Of a DNA stretch of 64,000 nt, positions 63,621 through 64,000 are shown one piece after another. The notes below the pieces were generated by a model. The model was not told where the DNA came from. It did not search any database and was given only the letters and a program-made list of their open reading frames with translations. A program made the translations under genes and the position numbers. Source of the stretch: Rhodospirillales bacterium (GTDB lineage: Bacteria > Pseudomonadota > Alphaproteobacteria > Rhodospirillales > UBA2165); contig JAJDXO010000041.1 of the NCBI GenBank assembly GCA_022823235.1, positions 62,001 to 126,000 of the forward strand. Reading direction: 5' to 3'. Every line of letters starts with the position of its first letter. Positions within the stretch are counted from its first letter, which is position 1.

Positions 63621-64000
63621 CGTCCAACAAGCCCTCCTCCGGAATTTCAATTGTTAGAAAGCTCCCCTCAAGAAGCAAATCGGTTACGTGCTCGTGACCC
63701 AAACTAATGACCTGTAATCCATTTGATAGGAATCGACCCCAGAAGGTTAAGTCAGCTCGGACACTATCATTCCGGTCATACTTAATTCTTCGCGTCGCTC
63801 TTGAGGTGCGCAGGTAACTTGGCAATGGGGTTTTGGCATCACGTCCAGTAAACATGTAGAAAGGCTTTATCCGAATGCCCCATTTGCCGCCAAGACGCAC
63901 AATTTCATAGGCAATACCTTCGTTCTCGAACCACGCCTTGGGTTCGTCGCCTCTCTGCTTTACCACCTCATGAGAAATCGCTTTGCGTCGAGGTGTATCG
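63586..64000 (-). CDS. APAZ-domain partner of the short Argonaute, C-terminal part (cut by window edge)
   Basis: The minus-strand frame is open to the last base of the window and ends at 63586; 137 residues are visible. It reads AYEIVRLGGKWGIRIKPFYMF, TGRDAKTPLPSYLRTSRATRR, IKYDRNDSVRADLTFWGRFLS and an acidic end (LLDDDDSDS). The KPFYMFTGRD and KYDRN-x-SV-x-x-DLTFW blocks are those of the APAZ domain that takes the place of the missing N and PAZ domains in short pAgo pairs. The N-terminal effector (SIR2, TIR or nuclease) lies outside the window, so SPARTA, SIR2-APAZ or SPARDA type cannot be distinguished. A GTG at 63966 is internal, not the start. Confidence 0.8.
   Translation of the reverse strand, partial: DTPRRKAISHEVVKQRGDEPKAWFENEGIAYEIVRLGGKWGIRIKPFYMFTGRDAKTPLPSYLRTSRATRRIKYDRNDSVRADLTFWGRFLSNGLQVISLGHEHVTDLLLEGSFLTIEIPEEGLLDDDDSDSNKMSA

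Noticed and set aside
32682-64000. CRISPR array or tRNA gene inside the island.
   Set aside because: No regularly spaced direct repeats and no cloverleaf-like sequence with a CCA end were noticed on reading.

Overview
The window comes from the chromosome of a GC-rich alphaproteobacterium, most likely a denitrifying or nitrate-respiring member of the Rhodospirillales sensu lato. The evidence is the ArsR-methyltransferase/metF pair, the phoR-pstSCAB-phoU-phoB order, the gckA-type glycerate kinase and the narK1-narK2-narGHJI order. The exact taxon cannot be read from the sequence.

Positions 1 to about 30.9 kb are ordinary core genome. From the left: metF (cut by the window edge) behind an ArsR-methyltransferase fusion; the lipid-trafficking lipoprotein mlaA; the ribosome-associated ABC-F protein ettA; an MbnH/MauG-like di-heme enzyme; and the complete phosphate-starvation cluster on the minus strand, with a three-unit Pho box in front of pstS. 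Next come a Prx6-type peroxiredoxin, a small unknown gene, an acyl-CoA (aryl-CoA-type) ligase, a ThDP-dependent enzyme, a cupin, a DJ-1/PfpI protein and a glycerate kinase. The core part ends with the nitrate respiration cluster narK1-narK2-narG-narH-narJ-narI. A divergent cysteine-free FNR/DNR-type regulator lies beside it, with two FNR-like palindromes in the shared promoter region.

At about 30,950 the core genome stops abruptly. A ROK/glucokinase-like gene with a good ribosome site is broken after 11 codons, and a tyrosine integrase follows. From there to the right edge the window is a defence island. It contains: (a) a coupled three-gene operon DUF6361 protein - phospholipase-D-like protein - SNF2-type helicase; (b) a fragment of a Calx-beta/Ig-repeat surface protein; (c) a lone TIR-like protein; (d) an AbiEi/AbiEii-like pair with a palindromic operator; (e) a coupled operon NYN nuclease - ApeA-type HEPN protein - truncated DUF6615 protein; (f) an AT-richer pair of genes, one with a HEPN motif and one unrecognised; (g) a DISARM-like module made of DrmD, a methyltransferase carrying a C-terminal TOPRIM-like domain, a small unknown protein, an ImmA/IrrE-type metallopeptidase and a 1705-residue helicase-DUF1998 protein that looks like a DrmA-DrmB fusion or a DruE relative; and (h) a short prokaryotic Argonaute with a degenerate PIWI site behind an APAZ-domain partner that runs off the right edge.

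The strongest candidates for undescribed biology are the DUF6361-PLD-helicase operon, the NYN-HEPN-DUF6615 operon and the altered DISARM-like module. All family calls come from reading motifs in the translated sequence; no database search was run.
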